A DNA stretch of 64,000 bases from Polynucleobacter sp. AP-Kaivos-20-H2. Its GTDB lineage: Bacteria; Pseudomonadota; Gammaproteobacteria; Burkholderiales; Burkholderiaceae. Positions 21,466 through 30,714 of the stretch are shown piece by piece (position 1 is the stretch's first letter; each line of letters opens with the position of its first letter). The stretch lies in assembly GCF_018882215.1 (NCBI RefSeq), contig NZ_JACVOX010000001.1, forward strand, positions 667,902 to 731,901, given 5' to 3'. Both the position numbers and the translations under genes were made by a program. Below the pieces are notes generated by a model. The model was not told the DNA's origin. It did no database searches and saw only the letters and a program-made list of their open reading frames with translations.

Positions 21466-22790
21466 GCATTCCACTGCACGAGGCCCTGAAGTTCTGGACT
21501 AAGCTAGGCTTCATCAGTTTTGGTGGGCCCGCAGGACAGATTGCCGTTCTGCACCAAGAGTTAGTTGAAAAGCGTCGCTGGATTTCTGAGCGGCGCTTTT
21601 TACATGCACTGAACTACTGTATGTTATTGCCAGGGCCTGAGGCTCAACAACTAGTGACCTATATTGGCTGGCTCATGCACCGCAGCTGGGGCGGCATCCT
21701 GGCAGGCACACTCTTTATATTACCTTCCTTGCTTATTTTGATTGGCTTATCGTGGGTTTACCTCACTTTCGGACAGGTCCCATGGATTGCCGCCATCTTT
21801 TTTGGCATCAAACCTGCAGTAACTGCAATCGTGTTGCACGCTGCCGTGCGAATTGGTAAACGAACAATTCATAACCAAGCACTCCAATGGATCGCTCTTG
21901 GATCTTTTCTAGCCATCTTTATTTTGAATCTCGCCTTTCCAATCATCGTGCTGATTGCGGCAGCAATCGGATACTGGGGTGGTAAACGCTATCCAGAATA
22001 TTTCCAACAAGCTGGTGGGCATAGCACGAAAGAAGCAAAACAATTTGGTAGCGCCATCATTGATGATGACACCCCTACCCCCGAACACGCCAAATTTACT
22101 TATTCAAAAGCGGTCCGTCATAGCCTTGTAGCATTGACTTGTTGGCTCCTTCCTATTGGTGCATTAATAGCCATCTTTGACTGGAAGACCTTGTATCCAA
22201 ACATCGCGTGGTTCTTTACCAAAGCCGCATTGATGACTTTTGGTGGTGCTTACGCAGTTCTACCCTACGTATACCAAGGAGCAGTCGAACACTTTCATTG
22301 GCTCAGCGCCAACCAAATGATTGATGGTTTAGCACTAGGCGAGACTACACCAGGCCCACTCATCATGGTAGTGGCTTTTGTTGGCTACCTTGCTGGACAT
22401 ATCCAACACCTCATTGGCAATACCAATCCATTTTGGTTTGGGGTGCTTGGTGCTTGTGTTGCTACTTGGTTTACTTTTTTACCCTCCTTCTTTTTTATAT
22501 TAGTAGGCGGTCCATTAATTGAATCAACGCACGGCAAGCTAGGCTTTACAGCACCGCTAACAGCAATCACAGCAGCAGTGGTTGGCGTCATTGCTAATCT
22601 AGGCCTCTTCTTTGCTTATCACGTCTTTTTACCAAGAGGCTTTGGCGGCTCAATCTCTTGGATCTCGATTCTGATCTGCGTTCTAGCTGGTTTAGCTTTA
22701 TTTAAGTATCAAAAGGGTGTTATTTCGATATTGGGCGGTTCAGCCTTGGCTGGATTGCTCTTCTATTACATCTCTATTTTGATAGGATGA
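21462..22790 (+). CDS. chrA: Chromate transporter family protein ChrA (two CHR domains)
   Basis: 442 residues, long-chain type with two CHR halves. The first half has the signature FGGPAGQIAVLHQELVEKRRW (FISFGGPAG near 18-25) and the second the equivalent MTFGGAYAVLPYVYQGAVEHF. About ten membrane helices are evident. Family members export chromate from the cytoplasm or act in sulfate-related transport; resistance is not shown by sequence alone. The likely start is TTG at 21462 and overlaps the fabI stop in a TTGA arrangement, so translation may be coupled to fabI. No chrB regulator is adjacent. Confidence 0.88.
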   Translation: MSIPLHEALKFWTKLGFISFGGPAGQIAVLHQELVEKRRWISERRFLHALNYCMLLPGPEAQQLVTYIGWLMHRSWGGILAGTLFILPSLLILIGLSWVYLTFGQVPWIAAIFFGIKPAVTAIVLHAAVRIGKRTIHNQALQWIALGSFLAIFILNLAFPIIVLIAAAIGYWGGKRYPEYFQQAGGHSTKEAKQFGSAIIDDDTPTPEHAKFTYSKAVRHSLVALTCWLLPIGALIAIFDWKTLYPNIAWFFTKAALMTFGGAYAVLPYVYQGAVEHFHWLSANQMIDGLALGETTPGPLIMVVAFVGYLAGHIQHLIGNTNPFWFGVLGACVATWFTFLPSFFFILVGGPLIESTHGKLGFTAPLTAITAAVVGVIANLGLFFAYHVFLPRGFGGSISWISILICVLAGLALFKYQKGVISILGGSALAGLLFYYISILIG

Positions 22791-22812
22791 GTTTTTTCAC
22801 AAGATTGGCATA

Positions 22813-23697
22813 ATGGAACTTATGCGAATCGAACCTCAAACTATCACCCACCTGCAAGAATGGCTTGGTAAAACCGAGTCTCTGCAAGACACCGTCACAG
22901 CAGCCCCCGTACGCGCATTATCCGCAACCTTGGATCGCGATGATGCTGCACCAAGTAAGGGAACTTTTTTACCTGAGCTGTGGCACTGGCTGTATTTTCT
23001 GCCCCATGCCCGCGAATCCGAAATCGGGCCTGATGGTCATCCAAAACGTGGTGGCTTTCTTCCGCCGGTTCCATTACCTCGTCGCATGTGGGCAGGGAGT
23101 CGCATTGAATGGTTAAAACCACTTAGCGTTGGTGACGAGATTGAACGCGTTTCCACGATTGAGTCCGTAACCCATAAAGCAGGTCGCACCGGTGATTTAA
23201 TTTTCGTATTGGTCAATCACAAAATCTCTAACCAGAACGGTCTGGCGATTATTGAAGAGCATGACATTGTGTATCGCGATGCTCCAGGACCAGACGATAA
23301 ACCTGTTGACCCTACTGCGGCGCCTACCGATGCTAAGTGGAGTAAAACAATTACACCTGATGACGTACTTCTCTTTCGTTATTCAGCATTAACTTTTAAT
23401 GGCCATCGCATTCACTATGATCGTAAATATGTCACTGAAGTTGAAGGCTATCCAGGCCTCATTGTTCACGGTCCTTTGATTGCGACACTATTGGTAGATC
23501 TAGTGCGCCAAAGCATTCCAGAATGCAAGCTTAAGAGTTTTGAGTTCCGCGCTGTACGCCCTACTTTTGATATCAATATCTTTAAAGTAAATGCCAAGCC
23601 GTATCTAGAAAAAGATCCGAGTGGAAAAACTATTTCCATTTGGGCCCAAGATCATGAGGGCTGGCTCACTATGCAAGCCACTGCTGTTCTAGCCTAA
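22813..23697 (+). CDS. FAS1-like dehydratase / MaoC-type enoyl-CoA hydratase
   Basis: 294 residues made of two hot-dog halves. The N-terminal half contains LPRRMWAGSRIEWLKPLSVGDEI, typical of the mesaconyl-C4-CoA hydratase and HTD2-like families, and the C-terminal half carries FRYSALTFNGHRIHYDRKYV with the hydratase His/Asp-type dyad region, then GLIVHGPLIATLLVDL. Such enzymes hydrate short branched or dicarboxylic enoyl-CoA esters, for example itaconyl- or mesaconyl-CoA. A second ATG at 22822 has a better-spaced ribosome binding site and may be the true start. Its neighbours, a PrpD-family protein and a CitE-like lyase, support a role in C5 dicarboxylate CoA-ester metabolism. The exact substrate is inferred. 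Confidence 0.8.
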   Translation: MELMRIEPQTITHLQEWLGKTESLQDTVTAAPVRALSATLDRDDAAPSKGTFLPELWHWLYFLPHARESEIGPDGHPKRGGFLPPVPLPRRMWAGSRIEWLKPLSVGDEIERVSTIESVTHKAGRTGDLIFVLVNHKISNQNGLAIIEEHDIVYRDAPGPDDKPVDPTAAPTDAKWSKTITPDDVLLFRYSALTFNGHRIHYDRKYVTEVEGYPGLIVHGPLIATLLVDLVRQSIPECKLKSFEFRAVRPTFDINIFKVNAKPYLEKDPSGKTISIWAQDHEGWLTMQATAVLA

Positions 23698-23715
23698 ACA
23701 CAAGAAGGTTTACTG

Positions 23716-25092
23716 ATGACCACTCAACACCTTTCTCGCGAGCTAGCTAGCTTTGCGGCCAATTTACAGGCATCAGATATTCCAAGCGACGTCATGAGCC
23801 GCGCCGAAGACCTATTAGTCGATTGGTTTGGTTCAGCTATTGCTGGCAAAGGCTCGCACCCAGTGGAACTCATTACTCAGTTTGCCCAAAATATGGGTGG
23901 GTTTGATGCAACACACGCTGGCCCCTCTGAAGTTTTAGTTTCTCGTAAAACCTCTAGCCCCTTTTTAGCAGCAATGGCTAATGCCGCAGCATCACATGTT
24001 GCCGAACAGGATGATGTTCACAATGGCTCAGTTTTTCATCCTGCCACAGTAGTATTTCCACCTGCGCTTGCTTGCGCACAAGCCATTGGTGCATCTGGTG
24101 AAGATTTATTGGTTGCGGCAGTCGCAGGCTACGAGGTAGGTATTCGGGTTGGTGAGTTTTTAGGACGCTCTCATTACAAAGTGTTTCATACCACCGGTAC
24201 AGCTGGCACATTAGCTGCAGCTGCGGCAGTTGGACGCCTACTCAAACTCAATCCAGATCAAATGCTCCACGCCTTTGGCTCTGCAGGCACGCAATCAGCC
24301 GGCCTTTGGGAGTTTCTGCGTGATGCTGCAGACTCCAAGCAACTACACACCGCCCATGCAGCCTCCACCGGCTTAATGTCTGCCTATATTGCGCAAGCTG
24401 GCTTTACAGGCGCTGAACATATTCTGGAGGGCAAGCAGGGATTAGCGGCAGGCATGTCAAGCGATAGCGACCCCAGTAAATTGGTTGATCGTTTAGGTAC
24501 TCGCTGGGCTTTGGCAGAAACAAGCTTTAAGTATTACGCTTCATGTCGTCATACTCACCCCGCTGCAGATGCCCTACTTCAAGTCATGCTGGCAAACAAA
24601 CTGTCGCCCAGCGATATTGCGAAAGTAGAAACCTTGGTTCACCAAGGCGCTATTGATGTATTAGGCCCGGTAACTGACCCTACTACCGTGCATCAGTCTA
24701 AATTTTCTATGGGAACGGTGCTCGCTTTGGTTGCATATTACCAATTTGCTGGCTTGCAAGAATTTGATCAGCACTTTCATGATGATGCCATCTGCGCTTT
24801 CCGTGAGCGTGTCTCTATGACGCTAGATCCAGAGGTAGATAGCGCTTATCCGCAACGTTGGATTGGCAAAGTCAAAGTTCACTTGAACAATGGGCAAATT
24901 CTGGAGGGTCGCGTAGACGAACCTAAAGGCGACCCTAGCAATACCCTATCTCGCGCAGAAATTACCGATAAAGCAATGCGCCTAGCCGCTTTTAGCGGGG
25001 GCGCTAACCCAAAAGAGATGAGCAAAGCAATTGATCCCTTGTGGAATATCCGCAAACAAGCCAAGATAGGCTTTCTACTGCCATCCACATAA
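23716..25092 (+). CDS. MmgE/PrpD family protein
   Basis: 458 residues. The family covers 2-methylcitrate dehydratase, cis-aconitate decarboxylase and related enzymes on tricarboxylic and branched acids. Typical segments are the N-terminal DWFGSAIAGKGSHP, the HVAEQDDVHNGSVFHPATVVFP active-site region (about 94-115), the GYEVGIRVGEFLGRSHYKVFHTTGTAGTLAAAAA run and the YASCRHTHPAADALL motif. No frameshift or missing block is visible. It starts 18 bases after the hydratase gene and belongs to the same plus-strand run. Whether it dehydrates or decarboxylates cannot be decided from motifs. Confidence 0.82.
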   Translation: MTTQHLSRELASFAANLQASDIPSDVMSRAEDLLVDWFGSAIAGKGSHPVELITQFAQNMGGFDATHAGPSEVLVSRKTSSPFLAAMANAAASHVAEQDDVHNGSVFHPATVVFPPALACAQAIGASGEDLLVAAVAGYEVGIRVGEFLGRSHYKVFHTTGTAGTLAAAAAVGRLLKLNPDQMLHAFGSAGTQSAGLWEFLRDAADSKQLHTAHAASTGLMSAYIAQAGFTGAEHILEGKQGLAAGMSSDSDPSKLVDRLGTRWALAETSFKYYASCRHTHPAADALLQVMLANKLSPSDIAKVETLVHQGAIDVLGPVTDPTTVHQSKFSMGTVLALVAYYQFAGLQEFDQHFHDDAICAFRERVSMTLDPEVDSAYPQRWIGKVKVHLNNGQILEGRVDEPKGDPSNTLSRAEITDKAMRLAAFSGGANPKEMSKAIDPLWNIRKQAKIGFLLPST

Positions 25093-25130
25093 GTAAACCC
25101 ACCACTCGCTCCCTTATTCTCTAGATTGAT

Positions 25131-25976
25131 ATGAATCCACTCGAAACGCCACTAGGCTTTAGCACTAACTTTCTATTTGTACCAGGCACACGTCCTGAAC
25201 GTTTTATGAAAGCCCTCGATAGTGGTGCTAGCGGCGTTGTCTTGGATTTAGAAGATGCCGTTGCGGAGGAAGACAAAGAGAGTGCACGTGACTCCATTCG
25301 CACCGCATGGCCTAGCTTTAGTCCTGAGCAAAAGAAGCGTCTAGTTATTCGTATAAACTCACCTGGTAGTAAATTTTATTCAGCTGACCTGATCCTTGCT
25401 CAACAACTTGAAGTTGCCTGCCTATTAATTCCTAAGAGCGAATCGCTCGACCAAATTAATGGAGCCGCCCTCATACTCCCCAATACTGCAATTATTCCCA
25501 TGATTGAAACGGCAATTGGACTAGACAAACTGAAAGAAATAGCAAACTCCAATCAAGTCATTCGCCTTGCTTTGGGTAATTTAGATTTACAAGCGGATCT
25601 GGGCATGGTCTGCGACCGCCAAGAGACCGAATTGCAAACAGCGCGTTTTCAGATCGTTTTAGCATCACGACTTGCACAGATTGCCCCTCCTATTGATGGG
25701 GTTACACCCTCCACTGACGACATTGAGCGCATTACCGACGACGCAGAACGCGCAAAGCGTATGGGTTTTGGCGGAAAACTCTGTATTCACCCAAAACAAG
25801 TGGCTATCGTCATCAAGGCATTTACGCCAACTGAAGAAGAGCTAGCCTGGTCCCAACGGGTCGTTGAGGCAGACATGGCCTCCAAGGGTAGCGCTGTAAA
25901 GCTAGATGGCCGTATGATTGATCGACCTGTGGTGCTACTAGCCAAAAGAACTCTGGCAATTGCTGGTAAACACTAA
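25131..25976 (+). CDS. CoA ester lyase, HpcH/HpaI (CitE-like) family
   Basis: 281 residues. The TIM-barrel lyase family includes citryl-CoA, malyl-CoA and citramalyl-CoA lyases. Visible signatures are FVPGTRPERF (16-25), GVVLDLEDAVAEEDK (35-49, metal ligand region), LVIRINSPGS, PMIETAIGL and FGGKLCIHPKQV near the C-terminus, all as in active CitE-like proteins. It lies 38 bases after the PrpD-family gene. Together with the MaoC-type hydratase it matches the two late steps of itaconate breakdown (itaconyl-CoA to citramalyl-CoA to acetyl-CoA and pyruvate), but no CoA transferase is adjacent. Confidence 0.83.
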   Translation: MNPLETPLGFSTNFLFVPGTRPERFMKALDSGASGVVLDLEDAVAEEDKESARDSIRTAWPSFSPEQKKRLVIRINSPGSKFYSADLILAQQLEVACLLIPKSESLDQINGAALILPNTAIIPMIETAIGLDKLKEIANSNQVIRLALGNLDLQADLGMVCDRQETELQTARFQIVLASRLAQIAPPIDGVTPSTDDIERITDDAERAKRMGFGGKLCIHPKQVAIVIKAFTPTEEELAWSQRVVEADMASKGSAVKLDGRMIDRPVVLLAKRTLAIAGKH

Positions 25977-26070
25977 GAGTTTCCTATGTCTAAAGAGTTA
26001 CAAAACTGGCAAAATAATCCTGAGTTGCTTTGCACTCATATAATTTTTATTACTACCATTAGAGACTAAA

Positions 26071-27060
26071 ATGAAATTACGTAAACCACTATTTGCCGGT
26101 TTCTATGCAATCGCTACCCTAGGATTTATTGCAGGTAATGCGTTAGCTGCAGATCCCTATCCAAATAAGCCCGTCACATTAGTTGTGCCGTTTGCTGCTG
26201 GCGGACCTACAGACGCTGTTGCTCGTCTGATTGCTGTGCCGATGGGTAAAGATTTGGGCCAAACCGTTATTGTTGAAAATACTGTTGGTGCTGGTGGCAC
26301 CATTGCTGCAACCCGTGTTGCGCGCTCCGCTCCAGATGGCTACATGATTTTTATTCATCACATGGGCATGGCTACTGCACCGGCTTTGTATAAAAAATTG
26401 AACTTTGACCCGATGAAGGACTTTGAATACATAGGCCAAGTCGTGGATGTACCAATGGTGCTTTTGGGTCGCAAGAATTTCCCACCAAACAACTTTAAAG
26501 AATTAGAGACCTACATCAAGGCCAATAAGGATAAAGTAACGCTAGCAAACGCTGGTCCTGGTGCGGTGTCTCAGTTATGCGGCCTTTTGTTTATGTCGCG
26601 CGAAGGCGTGGAATTAACAACCGTTCCCTACAAAGGAACCGGCCCTGCATTAACCGATTTGCTTGGTGGCCAAGTTGACCTACTCTGCGATCAGACCACA
26701 CAGACCGTTCCTTATATTAAAGATGGTTTAGTAAAAGCTTATGGCGTCACAACACCTAAGCGCCTGCCAGCCCTTCCTAACATACCTACCTTGGATGAAC
26801 AAGGCTTGAAAGGTTTTGAAGTAAAAGTTTGGCACGGTATGTATGTCTCTAAAGGCACACCTCCAGCAGTTGTCAATAAAATCAATAAGGCGCTTAACGT
26901 TGCTTTAAATGATCCTGAAGTAAAGACTCGTTTAGCAGAGTCCAATATTGAAATTGTTTCACCAGCTAAGAGAACTCCAAAAGGCTTGCAAGAACATCTT
27001 GAAGCTGAGATTAATAAATGGGGTCCTGTAATTCGTAAGGCTGGAGCCTACGCTGATTAA
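26071..27060 (+). CDS. Bug-family tripartite tricarboxylate transporter binding protein
   Basis: 329 residues with a signal peptide (cleavage after ALA near 26). The mature part begins with DPYPNKPVTLVVPFAAGGPTDAVAR, the hallmark of Bug/TctC periplasmic binding proteins, and has the LANAGPGAVSQLCG and VPYKGTGPALTDLLGGQVDL ligand-loop motifs. These proteins capture carboxylates for TctAB permeases or act as sensors. No tctA or tctB lies in the window. It closes the hydratase-PrpD-lyase run and is followed by a strong terminator. A TATAAT sequence near 26036-26041 may give it a separate promoter, but no -35 was found. Confidence 0.9.
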   Translation: MKLRKPLFAGFYAIATLGFIAGNALAADPYPNKPVTLVVPFAAGGPTDAVARLIAVPMGKDLGQTVIVENTVGAGGTIAATRVARSAPDGYMIFIHHMGMATAPALYKKLNFDPMKDFEYIGQVVDVPMVLLGRKNFPPNNFKELETYIKANKDKVTLANAGPGAVSQLCGLLFMSREGVELTTVPYKGTGPALTDLLGGQVDLLCDQTTQTVPYIKDGLVKAYGVTTPKRLPALPNIPTLDEQGLKGFEVKVWHGMYVSKGTPPAVVNKINKALNVALNDPEVKTRLAESNIEIVSPAKRTPKGLQEHLEAEINKWGPVIRKAGAYAD

Positions 27061-27077
27061 GGGCTTACCTTAACAAT

Positions 27078-27106
27078 AAAAAAGCCAGCATCTCGCTGGC
27101 TTTTTT
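27078..27106 (+). terminator. Strong intrinsic terminator after the Bug gene
   Basis: A 12-bp stem (27078-27089 with 27095-27106) is made of six A-U pairs and a GCCAGC core, with a 5-base loop and a run of six T residues on the plus strand and six on the minus strand. It can end transcription both from the Bug gene and from the converging membrane protein gene. Confidence 0.85.
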
Positions 27107-27146
27107 ATTTCTGCACATGCTTAACTTTTCGTAGATAGCTTGGTTT

Positions 27147-27761
27147 TTAACCCGGTCTAAACAAATATCCAGAGCGGGCTTTGTCCCTTTTCCTTCTATG
27201 GATCATTCCAATACAGGCACATATTGCCCATATGGCCAAGAAAGGATCTAGCAAGTAATCCCAAAGATTGGCAGACTCATGCCAATGGGCTGCCCAAGCC
27301 AGAATGGCGATAGCAATAATCCATACGCCCTTCGTCCAATTCGCCAAGCCACACACTAAGGCAAAAAATAGGACCGCAACTAAAAATGCAATAGATCCGT
27401 AACCCCATGCATAAGGATCGACCATTCCCAAGCCCAAGGCAAATGGATAAAAACATAATGCGATGATTGCCACGGCAAATTTGAAAACAATCGGTGCGGG
27501 CTTATTGGCTGGTAGCAATGAGATCCACAACAATAAAGTCAACACGATGCTCAGATCACCAGTCAAGCCACGCACATAGGCAACCAAGGGTAAGTTCATA
27601 CCTAACGGCCAAAATAGAATATTTCCCATCAGAAGGGTTAAAAATACTTTGATAGCAAATGGAAAAGTATTTGGAGAAAACTTTTGCAAGATCCAAACAC
27701 CCACTACCGCACAAGAAATAGACAATTCAATCAAAGCTATGATTTGCATAAACTGATTCAT
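27147..27761 (-). CDS. Predicted integral membrane protein of unknown function
   Basis: 204 residues, almost entirely hydrophobic, with about six membrane helices (for example 5-26, 33-54, 70-86, 95-112, 118-140, 144-162) and a short positively charged C-terminus. No recognised catalytic motif is visible. Its start overlaps the stop of the sialidase-like gene by 4 bases (ATGA), so it is translated together with that gene and the glycosyltransferase upstream. The context suggests a role in envelope glycan modification or export, but that is inference. Confidence 0.75.
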   Translation of the reverse strand: MNQFMQIIALIELSISCAVVGVWILQKFSPNTFPFAIKVFLTLLMGNILFWPLGMNLPLVAYVRGLTGDLSIVLTLLLWISLLPANKPAPIVFKFAVAIIALCFYPFALGLGMVDPYAWGYGSIAFLVAVLFFALVCGLANWTKGVWIIAIAILAWAAHWHESANLWDYLLDPFLAIWAICACIGMIHRRKRDKARSGYLFRPG

Positions 27762-28996
27762 TGCTGCACCTCCTGATGAGCCGGATCTGCTTCAGTCCTG
27801 CTTACTTGCTGATAGGCATGCTTTAACCAAGCACCAGAAAAATATCGATGCCGAATCTTCTTGCGATCCCAGGTGTATACCAAATGCGCATCATCGCCAA
27901 CTACAGTGATTAAGTAAGGGTATGAGAATTCTTTACGTTGAGCTTCAAGTATAGCTTCATCATCCTCTAATACCTCAATGGTTTGCCACTGCCCAGATTT
28001 GACATCGCTCATCAATAAGACCAAACGATAACGCCCATTTTCAGTATTGTTTAAAACCAAAATACGAGCGCCGCTTTTGAGAACAAGCCCAGCAACTGCA
28101 GAATTGGGATTGGCAATGGCCAAATCTTCTGACTGATGCCATGTTTGACCCGCATTTTCTGTATGACTAACCGGGATTTGCTTTGGCAACCCAGAGCTTC
28201 GTGTTTGCCGAAAATAAGCACTGGCATCTTGCGCATCATTTACAAATACGAGTGGCTGAATCGCACTGCGTCCAGAGCTCATACGACGTTTATCGATTAC
28301 TTGACCCGCCTCTATTCTTAGAAACTCGCCAAAACGCCCTATCCATTCATGATAGGCTGGCAAGCCCAGTAGACCATCGGCGAACATCACATTAGGGGAT
28401 TTCACGAGGGTACTTAAATTCAGTAAGGGGGAGCTAATGAGGCGTTGCGGCTTACTCCATGTCAAACCTTCATCATCCGATGTTATGGCAGAAATTGAAC
28501 TACCTGCCCAACCGCCAATAGAGACGGTGACGAAGAACAATTGCAGACGACCATCGGCCAATCTGGCTGGTACAGGATTGCCTAACTTAGCGATATAACG
28601 TGAAAGCCCCTTCTCCGCACTAATGCGATCCATCACAACAATAGGCGCACTCCAGCTAGAAGACTTCAGGTCATATACGGAGCTGTAGATCGATACATCA
28701 GCAGCACCCTCGCGACTACCGGCAAACCAAAATGCTCTCACTGCACCATCTTTGAGAGCAATCATTGAAGCTGCATGGACTGAGGCAGCACCAGTATCAG
28801 GAAGCCAATGTGATTGCGGTATAGGAATGTTGATTTTGATGGGGCCTTTTGTCTTCGTTACTGCTGGCTCATCCAGAACTTCATCTACCTGGAAAGAAGG
28901 AGTAGCAAATGGCGCCCACACTGGGTGACTATCAATATGCAGAAAGCCAATCACTGCAGCAAGCAACAAAAAACAAAGGGCAATGACACGACTCAT
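27758..28996 (-). CDS. Sialidase-like (BNR / predicted neuraminidase) protein
   Basis: 412 residues with an N-terminal membrane helix or signal (4-20), so it acts outside the cytoplasm. The beta-propeller signatures of predicted neuraminidases are present: FAGSREGAADVSIY near residues 91-104, an Asp box (SDDEGLTW) near 185, and a second degenerate one (TENAGQTW) near 283. The family contains sialidases and other exo-glycosidases, and the actual sugar is unknown. The gene overlaps the glycosyltransferase stop upstream and the membrane protein start downstream by 4 bases each, a tightly coupled trio. Function in remodelling a glycan made by the neighbour is plausible. Confidence 0.75.
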   Translation of the reverse strand: MSRVIALCFLLLAAVIGFLHIDSHPVWAPFATPSFQVDEVLDEPAVTKTKGPIKINIPIPQSHWLPDTGAASVHAASMIALKDGAVRAFWFAGSREGAADVSIYSSVYDLKSSSWSAPIVVMDRISAEKGLSRYIAKLGNPVPARLADGRLQLFFVTVSIGGWAGSSISAITSDDEGLTWSKPQRLISSPLLNLSTLVKSPNVMFADGLLGLPAYHEWIGRFGEFLRIEAGQVIDKRRMSSGRSAIQPLVFVNDAQDASAYFRQTRSSGLPKQIPVSHTENAGQTWHQSEDLAIANPNSAVAGLVLKSGARILVLNNTENGRYRLVLLMSDVKSGQWQTIEVLEDDEAILEAQRKEFSYPYLITVVGDDAHLVYTWDRKKIRHRYFSGAWLKHAYQQVSRTEADPAHQEVQQ

Positions 28997-30714
28997 CTAC
29001 AAACATCCTTTAAGTTCGATAAATCTGGGTTCGCTACCGGTGTAGAGATCAGGTACTCATTGACAAATAAATGTTTGCCAATCTGCCCCATCAACATTTC
29101 CTGAATTTCTTCATTAGAGTGACGGGCTCTCATCTCCATTCTTTGTCCAACAATCTGACAAGAATCACAGAGTGCAGGCTGAGCACCCAAAGAAGTATGC
29201 ACCGCAACTAAAGAGTAGGCGGATGTCAGAGTTGCGACATCACTAGCATCTTTCGCTAAATAACCATGCAGTTTTGCACCTGGCAGCAACAATCGATACT
29301 CCTCATCCTTGGCTCGATAGTCACAAGGAATCCAAACATCCCTGCCTTGCAACTGAGCAATCGTTTCTGCCGAGTAGCGCCCTAAGCGCCCTTCTAATGG
29401 AGCAAGACTACTAGTCAACCCGCAATAAACCAAAAAGCAGGCCGCCAAAGAAATGGTTTTAGTAAAGCGTAGATTCAGTAAGCCAAGCAAGACCAGCAAT
29501 ATTCCTGCCGCCATGAGAATCCAATGCCAATAGGAGTAAGTCCATCCGCCAGCATCGCCCATAAATTGTGAGAACTGAAGATTGATACCAATCCATAGCA
29601 AGAGCGATAACACCAGTAATTGCAAAAGCAAGGCAATGCGGAAGCTCCATAAAGGCAACTTATCCCAATATAAGGCAATCAGCGCCGCAAAGGCTGGCAT
29701 CACTGGTAAAAGGTAGCGACCTGAACGCTGACTAGGTAAGCTGAACACAATGAAAAACGCTGCTATCAAGAGCAGTAATAGAATCTCTTCTAAATTCAGA
29801 AAGCGACGTGCACGCCAGCATTGCATCAAAGTCGATATCAACACAAAGCTAAATAAGCCTGCATTAGCAATCGTCGTCAAAATTAAAAGCCAAATACTGT
29901 CGCCACCGCGCAGCAAATCCATGAAATAACTAGACTGGCGAGCAGCAAACTTACCGGCATTCTCGCCCAGCACAAATTCCTTCCAAACAGCTTCTGGATA
30001 GGGGTCCATGGCAAACCACAAGGCAAATACGCCTAGGGCAAGTACAGCAATCAGGATCAACTTATATAGGTCGCGGATAAGTGCCTGAGGAATACTCCAC
30101 TGCCGCCAGCGCCAGTAATACAGTCCCAAAGCAAAAGTAGCAGGAACGATGTAGGCAAAAGATTTTGCAAATAGTGCAAGACCAAAACAAATCCCCGCCA
30201 TCAATGGGAAAAAGAATTTAGATTCAAACGCACTCTTACCCCAATACAAAATCGCCATAAATGGTAGCGATACCCAAAATACTTCTGGGGGATCCGCTAA
30301 GAATGGTCGACCGTAGCGATAGGTTGCAAAAAAGGAAAGCCAAACTAATGCTGCCAATATTCCAGTTTGCGTTTTGCCACTGAAACGTCGGACTGCTAAA
30401 AATAAGAGAAATGCCGTAAGTGCGGTATATAAAACACTAGGCCAACGCAAATTTGCCAAACTCCATTCGCTTGCCCAATGCGTGCTAGCAATACCCTGCC
30501 AAAATATCAATGGCGGCTTAGTGTTTTTAATGCCATCCATTTCAGACTGCAGAGGCAGCCAATGGCTCGACTCCGCCGTCATGCGCACAATATGCATATA
30601 GGGGTACTCATCACCGTTTTTTGGCGCAAATCGGCTATCCAAACCATAAAGGTAGGTAAATACACCTAAAAGGAGTATCAATAAGGCGGAACGGTAAGAG
30701 AATGAAGCTCGCAT
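28993..30714 (-). CDS. GT39-like (ArnT/PMT-type) membrane glycosyltransferase
   Basis: 573 residues with about twelve membrane helices. The first periplasmic loop holds the acidic NGDEYPYMH segment (33-41) and a TKPPLIFW motif (about 65-72), as in lipid-linked-sugar transferases of the ArnT and oligosaccharyltransferase type. The C-terminal ~120 residues form a soluble periplasmic domain. Such enzymes move a sugar from a polyprenyl-phosphate donor to lipid A, a protein or another acceptor. The gene heads a three-gene coupled operon. The acceptor cannot be deduced here. No arn or lipid A modification genes are adjacent. Confidence 0.82.
   Translation of the reverse strand: MRASFSYRSALLILLLGVFTYLYGLDSRFAPKNGDEYPYMHIVRMTAESSHWLPLQSEMDGIKNTKPPLIFWQGIASTHWASEWSLANLRWPSVLYTALTAFLLFLAVRRFSGKTQTGILAALVWLSFFATYRYGRPFLADPPEVFWVSLPFMAILYWGKSAFESKFFFPLMAGICFGLALFAKSFAYIVPATFALGLYYWRWRQWSIPQALIRDLYKLILIAVLALGVFALWFAMDPYPEAVWKEFVLGENAGKFAARQSSYFMDLLRGGDSIWLLILTTIANAGLFSFVLISTLMQCWRARRFLNLEEILLLLLIAAFFIVFSLPSQRSGRYLLPVMPAFAALIALYWDKLPLWSFRIALLLQLLVLSLLLWIGINLQFSQFMGDAGGWTYSYWHWILMAAGILLVLLGLLNLRFTKTISLAACFLVYCGLTSSLAPLEGRLGRYSAETIAQLQGRDVWIPCDYRAKDEEYRLLLPGAKLHGYLAKDASDVATLTSAYSLVAVHTSLGAQPALCDSCQIVGQRMEMRARHSNEEIQEMLMGQIGKHLFVNEYLISTPVANPDLSNLKDVCR

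Noticed and set aside
25987..26070. A 27-codon frame between the CitE-like and Bug genes
   Set aside because: No ribosome binding site and low protein character; the stretch looks like promoter and leader of the Bug gene.
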